A stretch of 64,000 bases of DNA from the NCBI GenBank assembly GCA_910587635.1, contig CAJUNB010000005.1:1-64000 (forward strand), read 5' to 3'. The notes under the pieces are model-generated. The model saw only the letters and a program-made list of their open reading frames with translations, ran no database searches and was not told where the DNA came from. The position numbers and the translations under genes are program-made. Of the stretch, positions 1-8,799 are shown piece by piece (the first letter of the stretch is position 1; each line of letters begins with the position of its first letter). The stretch comes from an uncultured Lachnospiraceae bacterium. GTDB lineage: Bacteria > Bacillota > Clostridia > Lachnospirales > Lachnospiraceae.

Positions 1-220
1 GCACTGCGAAGCAGCTAGAGTAGGAAGCGAAGCTTGCGAACGGGCACTGCGAAGCAGCTAGAGTAGGAAGCGAAGCTTGCGAACGGGCACTGCGAAGCAG
101 CTAGAGTAGGAAGCGAAGCTTGCGAACGGGCACTGCGAAGCAGCTAGAGTAGGAAGCGAAGCTTGCGAATGTGCACTGCGAAGCAGCTAGAGTAGGAAGC
201 GAAGCTTGCGAACGGGCACT
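1..220. repeat. 43-bp tandem repeat array upstream of thrC
   Basis: Five head-to-tail copies of a 43-bp unit start at 1, 44, 87, 130 and 173, with a sixth fragment (GCACT) at 216. Copies are nearly identical; one differs at 170-172 (AATGT instead of AACGG). Each unit contains the small inverted repeat CTGC-GAA-GCAG and a GCGAAGCTTGCG segment. The array starts at or before the window edge. There are no unique spacers, so it is not CRISPR. The GCAGCTAGAGTAGGAAG part resembles GCAGCTCGCGGAGAGGAAG in the 80-bp repeats near 10.2 kb, so both may belong to one family. Confidence 0.93.
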
Positions 221-245
221 GATTACATACGAAAGGAAAGAGGCA

Positions 246-1739
246 ATGGAAATTTTATATAAGAGTACAAGAGGCGGCGGCAGTCCGATCACAGCATCGG
301 CAGCAATTTTAAAAGGGCTGGCGGATGATGGCGGCCTGTTTGTACCTGAACAGATACCTTCCCTTGACAGGACATGGGAAGAGTTTTCCGGGATGACCTA
401 TGGGGAAGCTGCCTATGAGGTGATGAAGTTATATTTGACGGATTACACGGAAGAGGAGCTGAAAACATGTATAGCCAGAGCCTATGACAGTAAGTTTGAT
501 ACAGAGGTGATTGCGCCGATTGTGGAAGCAGACGGAGCTTATTATCTGGAGCTTTTTCACGGGGCTACCATTGCCTTTAAGGATATGGCACTTTCGATAC
601 TGCCTCATCTTATGACGACCGCAGCGAAAAAAAATAATATTAAAAATGAAATTGTCATTCTGACGGCTACATCCGGTGATACTGGTAAGGCGGCATTGGC
701 CGGATTTGCGGACGTGGAGGGGACACGCATTATCGTATTTTATCCGAAAAGTGGTGTGAGCCCGATTCAGGAAAAGCAGATGGTGACACAAAAGGGGAAG
801 AATACATTTGTAGTAGGTATTCATGGTAATTTTGATGATGCTCAGAGTGGAGTCAAGGCTATTTTTTCCGACAGGGAGCTGAAAGAAAAACTGGACAGTC
901 AGGGATTTCAGTTCTCTTCTGCAAACTCTATCAATATCGGTCGCCTTGTACCCCAGATCGTATATTATATCTATTCCTATGGGGCACTTTTGAGAGAAGG
1001 AAAAATAAAAAGCGGTGAAGAGATCAATGTAGTGGTTCCGACAGGAAACTTCGGAAATATTTTGGCGGCTTACTATGCAAAAAATATGGGGCTGCCCATT
1101 GCAAAGCTGCTCTGTGCTTCCAACGAAAACAAAGTGCTCTTTGACTTTTTCCAGAGCGGAGTCTATGACAGAAACAGAGAATTTGTACTGACCAGTTCCC
1201 CTTCCATGGATATCTTGATTTCCAGTAATCTGGAACGCCTGATCTATAAGATAGCAGGGGGGGACGGAGAAAAGAATACTGCTCTGATGAGAGAATTGGG
1301 AAGCTGTGGAAAATATAGGATTACAGAAGAAATGAAAAAAGAGCTGTCAGAGTTCTATGGTGGTTATGCCACGGAGCAGGAGACGGCTGTCAGGATCAGG
1401 ACAGTGTATGAGAAGACAGGATATGTCTTAGACACACATACGGCAGTGGCATCTGCGGTATATGAGAAGTACAGACAAGAGACAGGAGACAGCCGGAAGA
1501 CTGTCATAGCTTCCACGGCCAGTCCCTTCAAATTTACGCGGAGCGTATTGCAGGCAATAGGGACAGACTGCAGTGAAGCAGATGATTTCGTTCTGGCAGA
1601 TGAGCTTTCCCGGGTTGCCAACGTGGCTGTGCCAAAAGCTGTGGAAGAGATTCGCAGTGCTGCAGTGATTCATGATCATGTATGCGAAAAGGATGGGATG
1701 GCGAAGATGGTATGTGACTTTTTAGGAATAGATGCCTGA
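246..1739 (+). CDS. thrC: threonine synthase
   Basis: A 497-residue PLP enzyme that converts O-phosphohomoserine to threonine, the last step of threonine biosynthesis. The PLP lysine lies in HGATIAFKDMA and the phosphate loop in TATSGDTGKAA. NFGNILAAYYAK and the C-terminal HTAVASAVYEKY also fit the family, as does the length. The ATG at 246 is chosen because GAAAGGAAAGAGG lies just upstream. The frame stays open back to a GTG at 171, but that lies inside the tandem repeats and would add about 25 repeat-encoded residues. No threonine-responsive leader is visible; the upstream DNA is the repeat array. Confidence 0.95.
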   Translation: MEILYKSTRGGGSPITASAAILKGLADDGGLFVPEQIPSLDRTWEEFSGMTYGEAAYEVMKLYLTDYTEEELKTCIARAYDSKFDTEVIAPIVEADGAYYLELFHGATIAFKDMALSILPHLMTTAAKKNNIKNEIVILTATSGDTGKAALAGFADVEGTRIIVFYPKSGVSPIQEKQMVTQKGKNTFVVGIHGNFDDAQSGVKAIFSDRELKEKLDSQGFQFSSANSINIGRLVPQIVYYIYSYGALLREGKIKSGEEINVVVPTGNFGNILAAYYAKNMGLPIAKLLCASNENKVLFDFFQSGVYDRNREFVLTSSPSMDILISSNLERLIYKIAGGDGEKNTALMRELGSCGKYRITEEMKKELSEFYGGYATEQETAVRIRTVYEKTGYVLDTHTAVASAVYEKYRQETGDSRKTVIASTASPFKFTRSVLQAIGTDCSEADDFVLADELSRVANVAVPKAVEEIRSAAVIHDHVCEKDGMAKMVCDFLGIDA

Positions 1740-1770
1740 GAAAAGCCGATTTGCTGTGTCATGCGACGAT

Positions 1771-1793
1771 ACCCTCGTTCACTGAGGGTAAAT
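1771..1793. repeat. short hairpin repeat, copy 1
   Basis: ACCCTC-GTTCACT-GAGGGT forms a 6-bp stem between thrC and the next gene. It lacks a T-tract. The 15-base right half GTTCACTGAGGGTAA recurs exactly at 3793-3807 upstream of deoC, so this is probably a small interspersed repeat rather than a terminator. Confidence 0.5.
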
Positions 1794-1811
1794 AAACAGA
1801 AAGGATAAAAG

Positions 1812-2153
1812 ATGGAATTATTACTGGATTCATTGCTCACCTTTGTGGGAGTATATTTGATTTACTCTGCTGTAAAAATGAAACGGACGGGAGAAGTGCC
1901 TCAGGGAATTATCGTAAGAAAAGATGCGGATCTTTCCAAAGCGCCGGATATTCCCGGCTTCATCAGTTATACTTACGGAAAGATTGTTATTATTGGCGTA
2001 TGTGCCTGTATCTGTGGAGGCATCAGTATTGTCAACGATATGTATGGCGGGCTGACAATGGTGCAGCTTATTCTGGCATTTGCATTTTTTATACTGCTTA
2101 TTATATTTGGGGTGTTTATGGCAAAAGCGCAGAAGAAGTATCTGGGATTTTAA
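1812..2153 (+). CDS. small integral membrane protein, unknown function
   Basis: A 113-residue protein not matched to a named family. Residues 1-20 (LLLDSLLTFVGVYLIYSAV) form an N-terminal membrane segment. Residues 22-55 are polar and may form a loop. Two further hydrophobic segments lie at about 57-76 (IVIIGVCACICGGISI) and 83-105 (LILAFAFFILLIIFGVFMA), ending in a basic AKAQKKYLGF tail. AAAGGATAAAAG precedes the ATG. It stands alone between thrC and the terminator shared with citrate synthase. Confidence 0.7.
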   Translation: MELLLDSLLTFVGVYLIYSAVKMKRTGEVPQGIIVRKDADLSKAPDIPGFISYTYGKIVIIGVCACICGGISIVNDMYGGLTMVQLILAFAFFILLIIFGVFMAKAQKKYLGF

Positions 2154-2212
2154 AATATGTGCATCCATATAGGCACCTTTGTTTACTGGGGGTAACAGAG
2201 TAAGAGAGAAAA

Positions 2213-2242
2213 AAGAATCGCACCTGTGCGATTCTTTTTTTG
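2213..2242. terminator. bidirectional rho-independent terminator
   Basis: AGAATCGCAC-CT-GTGCGATTCT is a perfect 10-bp stem with a T-run on the right and an A-run on the left. It can therefore stop both the small membrane gene (plus) and citrate synthase (minus), which converge here. Confidence 0.92.
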
Positions 2243-2252
2243 ATATACATTA

Positions 2253-3623
2253 TCAGCATCTTTCTTCCATTTGTATGTATTTCTGATCTGTGCAGAGTGT
2301 TTTGTAAGCGGGACGCATGATCTTTCCGTTGGTGGCAAGCTCTTCCAATCGATGCGCGCTCCAGCCGACGATTCTTGCTATGGCAAAAATAGGGGTATAG
2401 AGCTCCATGGGAAGGTTCAGCATCTTATATACAAAACCGGAGTAGAAATCCACGTTGATACTTACCCCTTTGAACATCTGCCGCTCCTGGGCAATGATTT
2501 TCGGAGCCAGCTGTTCTACAAGGGAGTAGAGGGCAAATTCTTTTTCCAGCCCTTTTTCTTCAGAAAGTTTTGCCACAAAATTTCTGAAGATTTCAGCACG
2601 AGGATCAGATTTGGAATAAATTGCATGCCCCACACCATAAATGAGACCGGCCTTGTCAAAGGCTTTTTTGTTCAGTAATTTGCGAAGATGATTGCCTACT
2701 TCTTCTTCATCTGTCCAATCGGATACCTTTTCCATCATGTCATCAAACATCTGCACGACTTTAATATTAGCGCCACCGTGCCTTGGACCTTTCAGAGAAC
2801 CGATAGCAGCTGCAATGACAGAATAGGTATCTGTCATTGTGGAGGAAACCACGTGGGTGGTAAAAGAAGAGTTGTTACCGCCGCCGTGTTCCATATGTAT
2901 AACAAGTGCAATATCCAGGAGAGAAGCCTCCAAAGGAGTATAGGAACTGTCAGGACGAAGAATATGCAGTATATTTTCAGCTGTGGAAAGTTCCGGCCTT
3001 GGCTGATGCACATAGAGACTGTCCCCATTATGATAGTGGTTATATGCCTGATAGCCATAGATGGAAAGTAATGGAAAGAGGCTGATCAGTTCCAGACACT
3101 GTCGCAGTACATTGGGGATGGAGGTATCATCTGCAAAGTTATCGTAGGAATAGAGCGTGAGTACACTTCGCGCAAGGGTATTCATCATATCCCTGCTGGG
3201 TGCCTTCATAATGATGTCTCTGACAAAATGCGTAGGCAGAGAACAACGATAATCTGAGAGAAGTTTTGTGAAATTATGTAGTTCCTCCCGATCCGGCAAT
3301 TTATTAAATAGAAGCAGATAAGTGACTTCTTCATATCCAAAACGTTTTTCTGAAGTAAAACCTGTTACGAGATCTTTTATGTCATAGCCCCGATAGAAAA
3401 GCCGACCATGGTCGGGGACAGTATTTCCGTCAACTGTCTTTGTGGCGCGGACATCAGAAATACTTGTCAGACCGGTAAGAACACCTTTTCCGTTCAGATC
3501 TCTGAGTCCCCGATTCACATTGTACTTTGTATAGAGTGCGGGATCAATATTTCCAGCTTCCCGGCTCAGTTCAGCCAATGCTAAAATTTCAGGCGTAATG
3601 GTTGAATACATACTGTGGTCCAT
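2253..3623 (-). CDS. gltA: citrate synthase
   Basis: A 456-residue enzyme condensing acetyl-CoA and oxaloacetate to citrate. The signature HMEHGGGNNSS and the later GVGHAIYSKSDPRAEIF carry the active-site histidines and downstream aspartate region; FYRGYDIKDL is the N-terminal family motif. The length and the N-terminal extension before YNVNRGLRDLNG match the clostridial type. On the minus strand AAAGGTGG lies 7 nt before the ATG. Monocistronic, ending at the shared terminator. With pckA nearby it probably supplies a partial TCA route for glutamate, since no other TCA genes are in the window. Confidence 0.93.
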   Translation of the reverse strand: MDHSMYSTITPEILALAELSREAGNIDPALYTKYNVNRGLRDLNGKGVLTGLTSISDVRATKTVDGNTVPDHGRLFYRGYDIKDLVTGFTSEKRFGYEEVTYLLLFNKLPDREELHNFTKLLSDYRCSLPTHFVRDIIMKAPSRDMMNTLARSVLTLYSYDNFADDTSIPNVLRQCLELISLFPLLSIYGYQAYNHYHNGDSLYVHQPRPELSTAENILHILRPDSSYTPLEASLLDIALVIHMEHGGGNNSSFTTHVVSSTMTDTYSVIAAAIGSLKGPRHGGANIKVVQMFDDMMEKVSDWTDEEEVGNHLRKLLNKKAFDKAGLIYGVGHAIYSKSDPRAEIFRNFVAKLSEEKGLEKEFALYSLVEQLAPKIIAQERQMFKGVSINVDFYSGFVYKMLNLPMELYTPIFAIARIVGWSAHRLEELATNGKIMRPAYKTLCTDQKYIQMEERC

Positions 3624-3792
3624 AAAATCGCCACCTTTCTAAAAGATTTTCCTATCAAATCGTATATCGCATATCTGACATTTTAAGCGGGGATTGCAAT
3701 AGGCTCAATGCAAAAAAACAGAATAGTAATCTACAGGGAATGCAGAAAAATCTACTACATGATTACGAAATGAATTAACTTATCATACTCTT

Positions 3793-3807
3793 GTTCACTG
3801 AGGGTAA
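3793..3807. repeat. short repeat, copy 2
   Basis: GTTCACTGAGGGTAA is identical to 1777-1791. The left half of the hairpin is degenerate here (ACTCTT instead of ACCCTC). The rest of 3624-3857 shows no gene; it is AT-rich leader DNA for citrate synthase. Confidence 0.45.
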
Positions 3808-3857
3808 TATGTGTTATGCACAAAACGGACACTCATCCGGGCTTTCTCTTGTTTTGT

Positions 3858-3985
3858 TAGGAGATTGCTTTGCAATTACCTATAGAAAAAACATAGATGC
3901 GCAGCTTGCGGGTAAAAAATTACTGCTGACGCAGTCCGCCTGTGCGCGTCGAATCGCGTGAATGTGATTTTTTCTTGCCAGTATA
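3858..3985. repeat. GC-rich palindromic intergenic repeat, copy A
   Basis: Begins with the imperfect hairpin TAGGAGATTGC-TTT-GCAATTACCTA, followed by TAGAAAAAACATAGATGCGCAGCTTGCGG. The arrangement of hairpin, CCTATAGAA, AAACAT, GATG and GCAGCT(C/T)GCGG matches the element at 8578-8754. No open frame with a ribosome binding site covers it. Confidence 0.6.
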
Positions 3986-4048
3986 CTATAACATAAAGAC
4001 AGAAATGTGCGCAAGAAAAAAACGAAACTTTAGAAAAAATTAATATAC

Positions 4049-4078
4049 TTGTAAAATGCATAAAAAGAAGATTATAAT
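4049..4078 (+). promoter_or_regulatory. predicted sigma-A promoter of deoC
   Basis: TTGTAA (4049-4054), an 18-nt spacer and TATAAT (4073-4078), placed 34 nt before the deoC start. Confidence 0.6.
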
Positions 4079-4111
4079 AGTAAGGTATAAAAGGAAAAAG
4101 GAGGAAGCAAA

Positions 4112-4777
4112 ATGACCAACGAAGAAATGCTGTGCCATGTAGATCATACACAGTTGAAACCTTTTGCCATATGGGAGGATATTGAGAAGTTGTGTGAAGA
4201 GGCTATCACATATCAAACAGCTTCTGTCTGTGTGCCGCCAGCTTATATCAAACGGATAGCGGACAAGTATAAAGATAAAATCAATATTTGTACAGTAGTG
4301 GGATTTCCCCTCGGATACAGCGTGACAGCCGCAAAGGTAACGGAGGTCAGGGAAGCTCTGAAAGATGGTGCAAACGAAATCGATATGGTAGTCAATATCA
4401 GTGACGTAAAAAACCATTTATTTGATAAGGTGGAAGAAGAGATCAGGACATTGAAGGAAGTCTGCGGTGAGCATATTTTGAAAGTGATTGTTGAGACCTG
4501 CTTTTTGACAGAAGAAGAGAAAATCGCTGTGTGCAAGGCTGTGACAGATGCCGGGGCAGATTACATTAAGACTTCCACAGGATTTGGAACAGGCGGGGCC
4601 AGGATGGAAGATATTGTATTGTTCAAAGAAAATATTGGGCCGCATGTAAAGATCAAGGCAGCCGGTGGCGTGAAAACAAAAGAGGATATAGAAGCGTTTC
4701 TTGGTGCCGGGTGTGATCGGATCGGTACATCTTCCGCAGTTGGGATTTTAAACGGTGAAGCAGCACAGGGGTATTGA
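4112..4777 (+). CDS. deoC: deoxyribose-phosphate aldolase
   Basis: A 221-residue class I aldolase (DERA) that splits 2-deoxyribose-5-phosphate into glyceraldehyde-3-phosphate and acetaldehyde during deoxynucleoside catabolism. DGANEIDMVVN, LKVIVETC and the Schiff-base lysine in ADYIKTSTGF are visible. The AAGGVKT and GTSSAVGIL phosphate-binding ends complete the TIM barrel. AAAGGAGG precedes the ATG. It runs directly into the M24 peptidase 16 nt downstream, probably one transcript. No deoxynucleoside kinase or phosphorylase lies beside it. Confidence 0.95.
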   Translation: MTNEEMLCHVDHTQLKPFAIWEDIEKLCEEAITYQTASVCVPPAYIKRIADKYKDKINICTVVGFPLGYSVTAAKVTEVREALKDGANEIDMVVNISDVKNHLFDKVEEEIRTLKEVCGEHILKVIVETCFLTEEEKIAVCKAVTDAGADYIKTSTGFGTGGARMEDIVLFKENIGPHVKIKAAGGVKTKEDIEAFLGAGCDRIGTSSAVGILNGEAAQGY

Positions 4778-4793
4778 TGGAAAAGAGGCCAGT

Positions 4794-6605
4794 ATGGATA
4801 AAAGAGTGATCAGGCAGAGACTGCGAATGTTACGTACTGCCATGAGAGAAATGGGGCTGGATTATTATCTGGTTCCTACGGCAGATTTTCATAATTCAGA
4901 ATATGTCAGTGAGTATTTTAAAATTAGGGAGTATTTATCCGGCTTTACCGGTTCCAATGGTACTCTTGTAATCTCGCAGGAAGAAGCGGGACTGTGGACC
5001 GATGGTCGATATTTTGTACAGGCGGAAAGAGAGCTGGAAGATACGGGAATCCGGCTTTACAGAATGCAGGAAGAGGGCGTGCCGGACATTGTCACCTATT
5101 TACGGCAGCATATGTGGGAAGGACAGAGTCTTGGTTTTGACGGCAGGGTAGTGAGTGCCGATTTCGGAAAACGGCTGGAAGAAGCCTTGTCAGAAAAAAA
5201 GATCCGCATCTGTTTTGAAAGAGACATTGCAGATATGGTATGGCAGAATCGACCTCCATTTCCGTGTAGCAGAGCAGAAGTTGTACCGCCCAGGCTGTGT
5301 GGTGAGAGTGTATCGGAAAAGCTGGCCAGGGTCCGGGAAAAAATGAAAGAAAAGAAAGCGTCCTGCCTCTTTTTGAGTAAGTTGGATGATTTGATGTGGC
5401 TTTTTAATCTCCGGGGGAATGATGTCACGTGCAATCCGGTTGTGATGTGCTACGGTTTTATAACGGAGAGAGAAGCATGGATTTTTTTGCAGTCGGGAGC
5501 ATTGCAGAGAGAGACAATAAGCTGTATGCAGGAAGCCGGTGTGCAAATACGGGATTACTGGGTGCTCATACCGTTTCTGCAGGATTATTTTTTGGCAGGC
5601 AACCGAGGTGTACTCTTATATGACAGTAGAAACATCAATTATACTATGTACCGGATTTTCAGATCGTATGGGAGATGTAAGGAGAGCGTTAATCCGGCGG
5701 AGCAGCTGAAAGCCGTAAAAACGGAGAAAGAGCTGGAATTTATCCGTAAAGTCTATTTAAAGGACAGCATTGCCGTGACGAAATTCATCTATTGGGTTAA
5801 ACGTGCGGTAAAAGAACAGGTAGGACTTACGGAATACAGCGCGGCCCGGTATCTTGGCGAACTGCGCAGGGCGATTCCCGAGTTTTTGGATGCATCTTTT
5901 CCGACAATTTGCGCTTATATGGAAAATGCGGCGATGATGCACTATGAAGCAGTTGAAAACAGCTGCAGTATGTTGGAGGCAGATGGCATGCTGCTTGTGG
6001 ATTCCGGGGGACAGTATCTGGGAGGCACAACGGATGTGACGAGAACGATCGTGCTGGGAGATATTTCCGGGGAAATGAAGGAACATTTTACGGCTGTGAC
6101 GGCGGGAATGCTTCGGCTGGCCAGTGCCAGATTCCTCTATGGCTGTACCGGTCGTAACCTGGATATTCTGGCGAGAGGACCGCTCTGGGATATGGATATG
6201 GACTATAAGTGTGGTACAGGGCACGGCGTAGGATATATGCTGAGTGTACATGAAGGACCGCAAAATATCCGTTGGAAATATGTGGAAGATATGCCGGAGG
6301 CCGTATTGGAAGAAGGGATGCTTGTGACAGATGAGCCTGGTGTCTATCTGGAAGGAAAATACGGTATTCGAACGGAAAATGTTCTGGAAGTGGTAAAAGG
6401 AATGAAAAATGAGAATGGGCAATTTATGAGGTTTTGCCATCTTACCTGGGTTCCCATTGATCTGGACGCTATTTTGCCTGACAGACTGGCGGAAAAGGAA
6501 AGAGAAGCATTGAACTGGTACCACAGAGAAGTGCGCGAGCGTATTTCTCCCTATTTGACAAAGGAAGAGCAGGACTGGCTGGCAGAAGTGACGAGAGAAG
6601 TTTGA
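4794..6605 (+). CDS. M24B family Xaa-Pro aminopeptidase
   Basis: A 603-residue metallopeptidase (aminopeptidase P type) removing N-terminal residues that precede proline. It has two N-terminal creatinase-like domains (about 1-310) and a C-terminal pita-bread catalytic domain. Metal ligands are visible in LLVDSGG and TTDVTRT (Asp), GTGHGVGY (His), VTDEPGVY (Glu) and GIRTENV (Glu). The C-terminal WYHREVRERISPYLT resembles the tail of long aminopeptidase P proteins. The ATG at 4794 follows AAAGAGG; an in-frame GTG at 4755 would overlap deoC and lacks a ribosome binding site. Cytoplasmic; no signal peptide. Confidence 0.92.
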   Translation: MDKRVIRQRLRMLRTAMREMGLDYYLVPTADFHNSEYVSEYFKIREYLSGFTGSNGTLVISQEEAGLWTDGRYFVQAERELEDTGIRLYRMQEEGVPDIVTYLRQHMWEGQSLGFDGRVVSADFGKRLEEALSEKKIRICFERDIADMVWQNRPPFPCSRAEVVPPRLCGESVSEKLARVREKMKEKKASCLFLSKLDDLMWLFNLRGNDVTCNPVVMCYGFITEREAWIFLQSGALQRETISCMQEAGVQIRDYWVLIPFLQDYFLAGNRGVLLYDSRNINYTMYRIFRSYGRCKESVNPAEQLKAVKTEKELEFIRKVYLKDSIAVTKFIYWVKRAVKEQVGLTEYSAARYLGELRRAIPEFLDASFPTICAYMENAAMMHYEAVENSCSMLEADGMLLVDSGGQYLGGTTDVTRTIVLGDISGEMKEHFTAVTAGMLRLASARFLYGCTGRNLDILARGPLWDMDMDYKCGTGHGVGYMLSVHEGPQNIRWKYVEDMPEAVLEEGMLVTDEPGVYLEGKYGIRTENVLEVVKGMKNENGQFMRFCHLTWVPIDLDAILPDRLAEKEREALNWYHREVRERISPYLTKEEQDWLAEVTREV

Positions 6606-6657
6606 CGGATGAGATTATAAAATTTTTTTAAACTTGGGAAAAAGCCCGGGTTCATTA

Positions 6658-6686
6658 TTGACTTTTTTCAGGCAGTTTGAGATAAT
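6658..6686 (+). promoter_or_regulatory. predicted pckA promoter
   Basis: TTGACT (6658-6663), a 17-nt spacer and GATAAT (6681-6686) lie about 105 nt before pckA. The preceding AACTTGGG-AAAAA-GCCCGGGTT at about 6631-6652 can pair with G-U wobbles and may end the upstream pair. Confidence 0.6.
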
Positions 6687-6791
6687 ATTTAGGGCGTACT
6701 GGAAGGGTGTGCCATACATTGCATATATCTGCCAAAGGGGTGGAGACCGAAAGGCATGATATTAAATACACATTATATAAGGAGGACGAAT

Positions 6792-8495
6792 ATGTCAACA
6801 AAAGCGTATTATCCGTTAAATGAGATCGGCGCTGGAAAACCTGGTTTTTCCAAGACGCGTTCCATCATCGAAGCTGCTTTCTATGGGAACAATGTGGTGA
6901 AGGTAAACACATTGAAGGAAGCTTATGAATTAGCTAAGAACTCTCCGGGAACTGTTGTAACAGATATGCCTGTATATCATGGAGAAGAATTCGGTCTTGA
7001 GAAAGACGCGAAAGTTCTTTTATTCAATGATGGTGCTGTTACAGGCCGTTATGCAGCCGCACGCCGTATTAAAGGCGAGCCTGGCGTAGATGAAGTGAAG
7101 CTGGATAAAGTAGTTATGGATGCCGTTTATGAGACACGTTGGAAAACAATGTATCATGCAGAGTGTTTCATCGGCCTGGATCCTGAATTTATGGCAAAAG
7201 CGCATCTGCTTATTCCTGAAGGAGAAGAGAATATCCTCTATAACTGGATGCTTAACTTCCAGTATATGTCTGATGAATATGTTAAGATGTATAAAACATC
7301 CAAACCTATCGGCGATGGCAAAGAGCCGGATATCTATATTTTCTCCGATCCTCAGTGGGCTCCTCATGATGCACCTGATGTTGACTACAGCTGCCTGAGC
7401 GATCCTCTTACACTGTGTTATTTTGATACAAATCAGAACTGTGCTGCTATTCTTGGTATGAGATATTTCGGTGAGCATAAGAAAGGTACACTGACGATGG
7501 CGTGGGCACTTGCCAACAGAAATGGCTATGCTTCCTGCCACGGTGGACAGAAAGAATATACACTGGGTGACGGTTCCAAATTCGTTGCATCTGTATATGG
7601 ACTGTCAGGCTCCGGTAAATCTACACTGACTCATGCAAAACATGGTGGAAAATATCCGATCACTGTACTGCATGACGATGCATTCATCATCAACACAGAT
7701 ACATGCTCTTCTGTAGCATTAGAGCCTACTTATTTCGATAAGACAGCGGATTATCCTACAGGCTGCCCGGACAACACATATTTACTGTCTGCTCAGAACT
7801 GCTCCTGTACTCTGGACGAAAATGGTAAGATCCAGCTTGTGACAGAAGACATCAGAAACGGTAACGGCCGTGCCATCAAATCTAAATTATGGTCTCCGAA
7901 CCGCGTAGATAAGATTGATGCTCCTGTTAATGCTATTTTCTGGATTATGAAAGATCCTACGATTCCGCCTGTACTGAAGTTAAAAGGTTCCGCACTGGCT
8001 TCCGTTATGGGTGCTACATTGGCTACAAAGACTTCCACAGCAGAACGTGTTGCAGCAGGTACAGACTTGAACGCACTTCGTATCGTGCCTTATGCAAATC
8101 CGTTCAGAACGTATCCTCTCGTTCATGACTATGATAAATTCAAGAAGCTTGTAGAGGAGAAGAATGTTGCATGCTATATCGTCAATACGGGCGATTTCAT
8201 GGGCAAAAAGGTAAAACCGGCAGATACGCTTGGCATTCTGGAAACAATCGTGGAAGGAAAAGCGAAATTTGAAAAATGGGGACCTTTCGAAGACATCGAG
8301 ATCATGAACGATTGGGCTGGTAAGACAGGTGACTTTACCCCGGATTTGAACGACAAGGATTATGTAGCAGCATTGAAGAATGCTATGCAGAACCGTGTTG
8401 ATGCAGTAGAAGGCTTTGCAACAAAGAAAGAAGGCTATGATAAGCTTCCTGATGAAGCACTGGCTGCAGTAAAGAAACTGGTTGATTCTTTATAA
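6792..8495 (+). CDS. pckA: phosphoenolpyruvate carboxykinase (ATP type)
   Basis: A 567-residue enzyme interconverting oxaloacetate and PEP with nucleotide. The P-loop GLSGSGKSTLT lies near residue 270, slightly altered from the usual GLSGTGKTTL, and is followed by VLHDDAF. AYYPLNEIGAGKPGF at the N-terminus marks the divergent clostridial branch. AAGGAGGA lies 6 nt before the ATG; the frame opens earlier at 6756 but without a ribosome binding site. Its codon use looks more restricted than its neighbours', as expected of a highly expressed gene. It has its own promoter and a strong terminator, so it is monocistronic. Confidence 0.93.
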   Translation: MSTKAYYPLNEIGAGKPGFSKTRSIIEAAFYGNNVVKVNTLKEAYELAKNSPGTVVTDMPVYHGEEFGLEKDAKVLLFNDGAVTGRYAAARRIKGEPGVDEVKLDKVVMDAVYETRWKTMYHAECFIGLDPEFMAKAHLLIPEGEENILYNWMLNFQYMSDEYVKMYKTSKPIGDGKEPDIYIFSDPQWAPHDAPDVDYSCLSDPLTLCYFDTNQNCAAILGMRYFGEHKKGTLTMAWALANRNGYASCHGGQKEYTLGDGSKFVASVYGLSGSGKSTLTHAKHGGKYPITVLHDDAFIINTDTCSSVALEPTYFDKTADYPTGCPDNTYLLSAQNCSCTLDENGKIQLVTEDIRNGNGRAIKSKLWSPNRVDKIDAPVNAIFWIMKDPTIPPVLKLKGSALASVMGATLATKTSTAERVAAGTDLNALRIVPYANPFRTYPLVHDYDKFKKLVEEKNVACYIVNTGDFMGKKVKPADTLGILETIVEGKAKFEKWGPFEDIEIMNDWAGKTGDFTPDLNDKDYVAALKNAMQNRVDAVEGFATKKEGYDKLPDEALAAVKKLVDSL

Positions 8496-8541
8496 TCTGT
8501 AGGACTTAGGAATTGACAATGATATTGATAAGATAGAAATA

Positions 8542-8577
8542 GATTCCCCGTGGATTGTCTGCGGGGAATTTATTTTT
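8542..8577 (+). terminator. rho-independent terminator of pckA
   Basis: GATTCCCCG-TGGATTGTCTG-CGGGGAATT followed by TATTTTTC; an 8-bp GC-rich stem and T-rich tail 47 nt after the stop codon. Confidence 0.85.
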
Positions 8578-8754
8578 CTATAGGAAATTCCTCTGAAATT
8601 TCCTATAGAATAAACATGGATGAGCAGCTCGCGGTAAGGAATACTGCGCCTGGGCGTACTGCTCGCGTGCAGAACAAAAGCTTTGCTGTGGGGATTTTAT
8701 ATCGCGGGAGTGTGCGAAGCACACTTTTGTTCTTTTATAGGAAATGACTTCGGA
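8578..8754. repeat. palindromic intergenic repeat, copy B, with terminal inverted repeats
   Basis: Opens with CTATAGGAAATT-CCTCTG-AAATTTCCTATAG. A further TATAGGAAAT at about 8746-8755 closes the element as an inverted repeat of the ATTTCCTATAGAA arm. Inside are GCAGCTCGCGG, TACTGCGCC..GGCGTACTGC and GTGTGCGAAGCACAC hairpins. The layout matches copy A near 3.9 kb. The short frames across it have no ribosome binding site. Confidence 0.65.
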
Positions 8755-8799
8755 TTTTCTGTTCGATTTTTCGGACAGAAAGTGAAAGGGGATAATGAG

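Noticed and set aside
1..220. CRISPR array
   Set aside because: Units are contiguous with no unique spacers and no cas genes are nearby.
171..245. GTG start extending threonine synthase by 25 residues
   Set aside because: The GTG arises from one repeat unit and has no ribosome binding site; ATG 246 has a good one.
5757..6524. 255-codon minus-strand frame inside the M24 peptidase
   Set aside because: Antisense shadow; the plus strand holds all catalytic motifs.
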